In this document: positions 62,221 through 64,000 of the stretch, piece after piece
Numbering within the stretch: position 1 is the stretch's first letter
Layout of the letters: each line of letters starts with the position of its first letter
NCBI GenBank assembly: GCA_000333855.2
Contig: CM007316.1
Coordinates: forward strand, 1,029,727 to 1,093,726
DNA from: Endotrypanum monterogeii
Lineage: Eukaryota > Euglenozoa > Kinetoplastea > Trypanosomatida > Trypanosomatidae
Length of the DNA stretch: 64,000 nt
Direction of reading: 5' to 3'
Program-made: the position numbers and the translations under genes
The notes under the pieces: generated by a model
Database searches by the model: none
What the model saw: only the letters and a program-made list of their open reading frames with translations
Told to the model about the DNA's origin: nothing

Positions 62221-62833
62221 GGGAGAGAACCACGCCAACACACAACTGAACACGAAGTAACCTTGTACAGTTCCTGAGAAGGTGTATAAATAAATAAATA
62301 AAAACAAGACGAGGAGAAACGTAAAAAACAGAGACAAGCAGACAGCGGAAAGGGATCAAGAGCGTGGAAACTTTGGAGATCTATGGCAGCCGCCACGTCT
62401 CACTTCACGAGCGAGGGGCGATCGGAACTGCAGCCACGTAGAAACAGAAAAAAAAAACTGTTAAATTGCACAAATAATAAAGCACCTACTTACACACTCC
62501 CAGGTGCGTGTCTATACTCATGTGCACACGCCCCTGTATAAGTATCGCAGTGATTGTGTGCGTGTGTGTGTATGTGTGTGTGTGTGCGTGTGCGTTTTGA
62601 GGAGGTAAAAACAAAAGCTATCGATACGCGACACACACTACAATACATCTCCTATCCTCGCAGACGCGCAAGAGCCTATTGAACGTCGGTGGACTCGAGA
62701 GGTGAGGAAGACGGAAGGGAAGAAAAGAGAGGAGGAGAAATGTGATCAAGGTAATGTCAATGAGGACAGGAAACGCAAATATCTCAGGTGGTGCAGGTGT
62801 ATATAAGCGAAAAACAAATTATGTAAACATGTA

Positions 62834-62857
62834 CACAGATAATATATATTATCTGTG
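62834..62857. repeat. 24-bp perfect palindrome at start of (GT)n
   Basis: CACAGATAATAT and its reverse complement ATATTATCTGTG are adjacent, and a GT microsatellite follows immediately. Confidence 0.85.
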
Positions 62858-62858
62858 C

Positions 62859-62894
<36 letters not shown>

Positions 62895-64000
62895 TGGGGA
62901 TTGAGGGAGAGGGGAAGAGGAAGAAAAAAGGGCGGGAGGGAGAAGAGGGTAGGGTACAGAAGGTAGAAGGGTATGTATGTATAGGTATATAGATATAAAT
63001 ATACAGATATCTGTGTGTCTGTGTGTGTGTGTGTGTGTGCCTGTCAAGTAGAGGTCTCGATTAGGGTGGCAAAGAGAGGCTGATGCAAAAAAAAAAAAGA
63101 AAAATGGGGTATGAATAATATTCGATGACAATCAGAAAACACTGGAAAAAAAAACACTCCATTCTTCAATAAAATGACGTCCTCCAACCGTTCACCCGTG
63201 AGAGTGAAGAAGCAAAGGATAAGATCTTGAGCAAATGAGTCAGCACGAAGCGTAGAATGTGGTGATGCGCAGGAACAGCAACGAGGTGGGATGGGGTGAG
63301 GTGGGGTGGGGATGGGAAATATGTACAGATGTGTATACCGAGGGGAAAAAAACGAGATCGAGCAGAATAGAGAGGAGGAGGAAGAGTTGGACTTTGAAAA
63401 CAAGGCATCCGCGCAACGGAAGCACGAAAAGAACACCCAGAGAGCAGGACGAAAAAAAAAAGTGAGCAAAAAAAAAGGATGTTCGAACGTAGACGTGAAA
63501 AGAAACTCCCACGACCAGTCAGAGACCAACGATACAGTATTCCCCTGCACGTATGGACACCCACGGTGCAAAAAGCCTTGAGTTGGTGGCAGAAAGATCT
63601 CCAAGTCTCCTCACCCTTGGTCCAGACGACCTCCCCTTCCCCCAACCAGGACTCCAAGATCACGACGTTCATAATGAGGTCTGCGAACCACTGCCCTCCC
63701 CACGGAAGAGGAGAACCATAACACATCCAACATTTTTTTCCACCGCCTGCACCCCCCCTCCTCCAGGTAATGCACCCAGAAATGAAGCTGTGAGCAACAG
63801 AGCTCGATTTGCCAATGCAGCTGAGCTATCCATTCAAGGATTATCCTTCGAACTATTCTTTTTTACGGTGCTATTCTTTTCTTCCCACGGCCTTTCTGAC
63901 GGCAGAGAAGTGAGACGACATGTGACTGCGTCGACCCTCATATGATATGGCTTGCCCTTTTGTTGTCCCTCAGGAGTGGAACCAAAAAACTAGGCAAGCG

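Larger units (their letters stand above)
62023..64000. other. Gene-free region at the right edge
   Basis: No supportable gene in 2 kb. It has a heptanucleotide GGGGGAA array at 62177-62220, (GT)n at about 62551-62595, 62857-62893 and 63012-63040, a 24-bp palindrome at 62834-62857, and A-rich runs. Near 63283-63320 there is GGTGGGATGGGGTGAGGTGGGG-like G-rich sequence. It holds the splice-acceptor region of the CaaX-tailed gene and probably the 3' UTR of a gene beyond the window. Confidence 0.6.

Noticed and set aside
1..64000. tRNA, rRNA, snRNA or spliced-leader RNA genes
   Set aside because: I looked for cloverleaf arms, B-box-like sequences and known conserved stretches in the spacers and found none convincing by eye. 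A tRNAscan or covariance search would be decisive.
1..64000. A strand-switch region or second polycistronic unit
   Set aside because: All supported genes are on the minus strand from edge to edge. Plus-strand frames are shadows or low complexity.

Overview
The window looks like a nuclear contig of a trypanosomatid, most likely a Leishmania species or a close relative (Leishmaniinae). Every protein gene I can support lies on the minus strand, is intronless and ends well before the next begins. Most starts are preceded on the coding strand by a pyrimidine-rich tract and an AG, as expected for spliced-leader trans-splicing. The gaps are full of (AT)n, (GT)n/(CA)n and homopolymer runs. A protein closely resembling the Leishmania thiol-dependent arsenate/antimonate reductase ACR2 (127 aa, active-site Cys75 and Arg81) gives the narrowest taxonomic hint. 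From memory, and unchecked, ACR2 is on chromosome 32 in L. major.

The whole window reads as one polycistronic unit transcribed right to left. I see no strand switch, tRNA, rRNA or conventional promoter. In transcription order the 18 genes are: a disordered protein ending in a CaaX-type tail (62022-59158); a MEMO1-family protein; a disordered/coiled-coil protein; a Sec7-domain ARF-GEF; ACR2; a large protein with CobW-C-like and Nudix-like regions; TRAPPC4/Trs23; ribosomal protein eL27 (copy 2); a large helical protein with a possible mitochondrial presequence; eL27 (copy 1); a VASt-like membrane protein; then, across a GC-rich tandem repeat array containing a 68-N assembly gap, an 839-aa protein that may be mitochondrial; an AAT-family amino acid transporter; a 5.5-kb gene-free stretch; a 244-aa unknown; a giant Trm3/TARBP1-type SPOUT methyltransferase; an Fe-superoxide dismutase homologue with a long N-terminal extension; and a LYR-motif protein that I read as complex I subunit NDUFB9.

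As usual in trypanosomatids, neighbours do not form functional operons. Themes do recur: translation and RNA modification (two eL27, Trm3), mitochondrion (NDUFB9, FeSOD-like, two candidate mitochondrial proteins), membrane traffic and contact sites (TRAPPC4, Sec7, VASt-like), and metal or redox chemistry (ACR2, CobW-like, MEMO1, FeSOD).

The most notable points are two eL27 copies identical over 423 bp with unrelated flanks, in direct orientation around a large single-copy gene; the tandem array with its gap; two long perfect palindromes (60 and 62 bp); the CobW-like protein with no visible GTPase P-loop; and the CaaX-tailed kinetoplastid protein. I found no clear evidence of a wholly new system.
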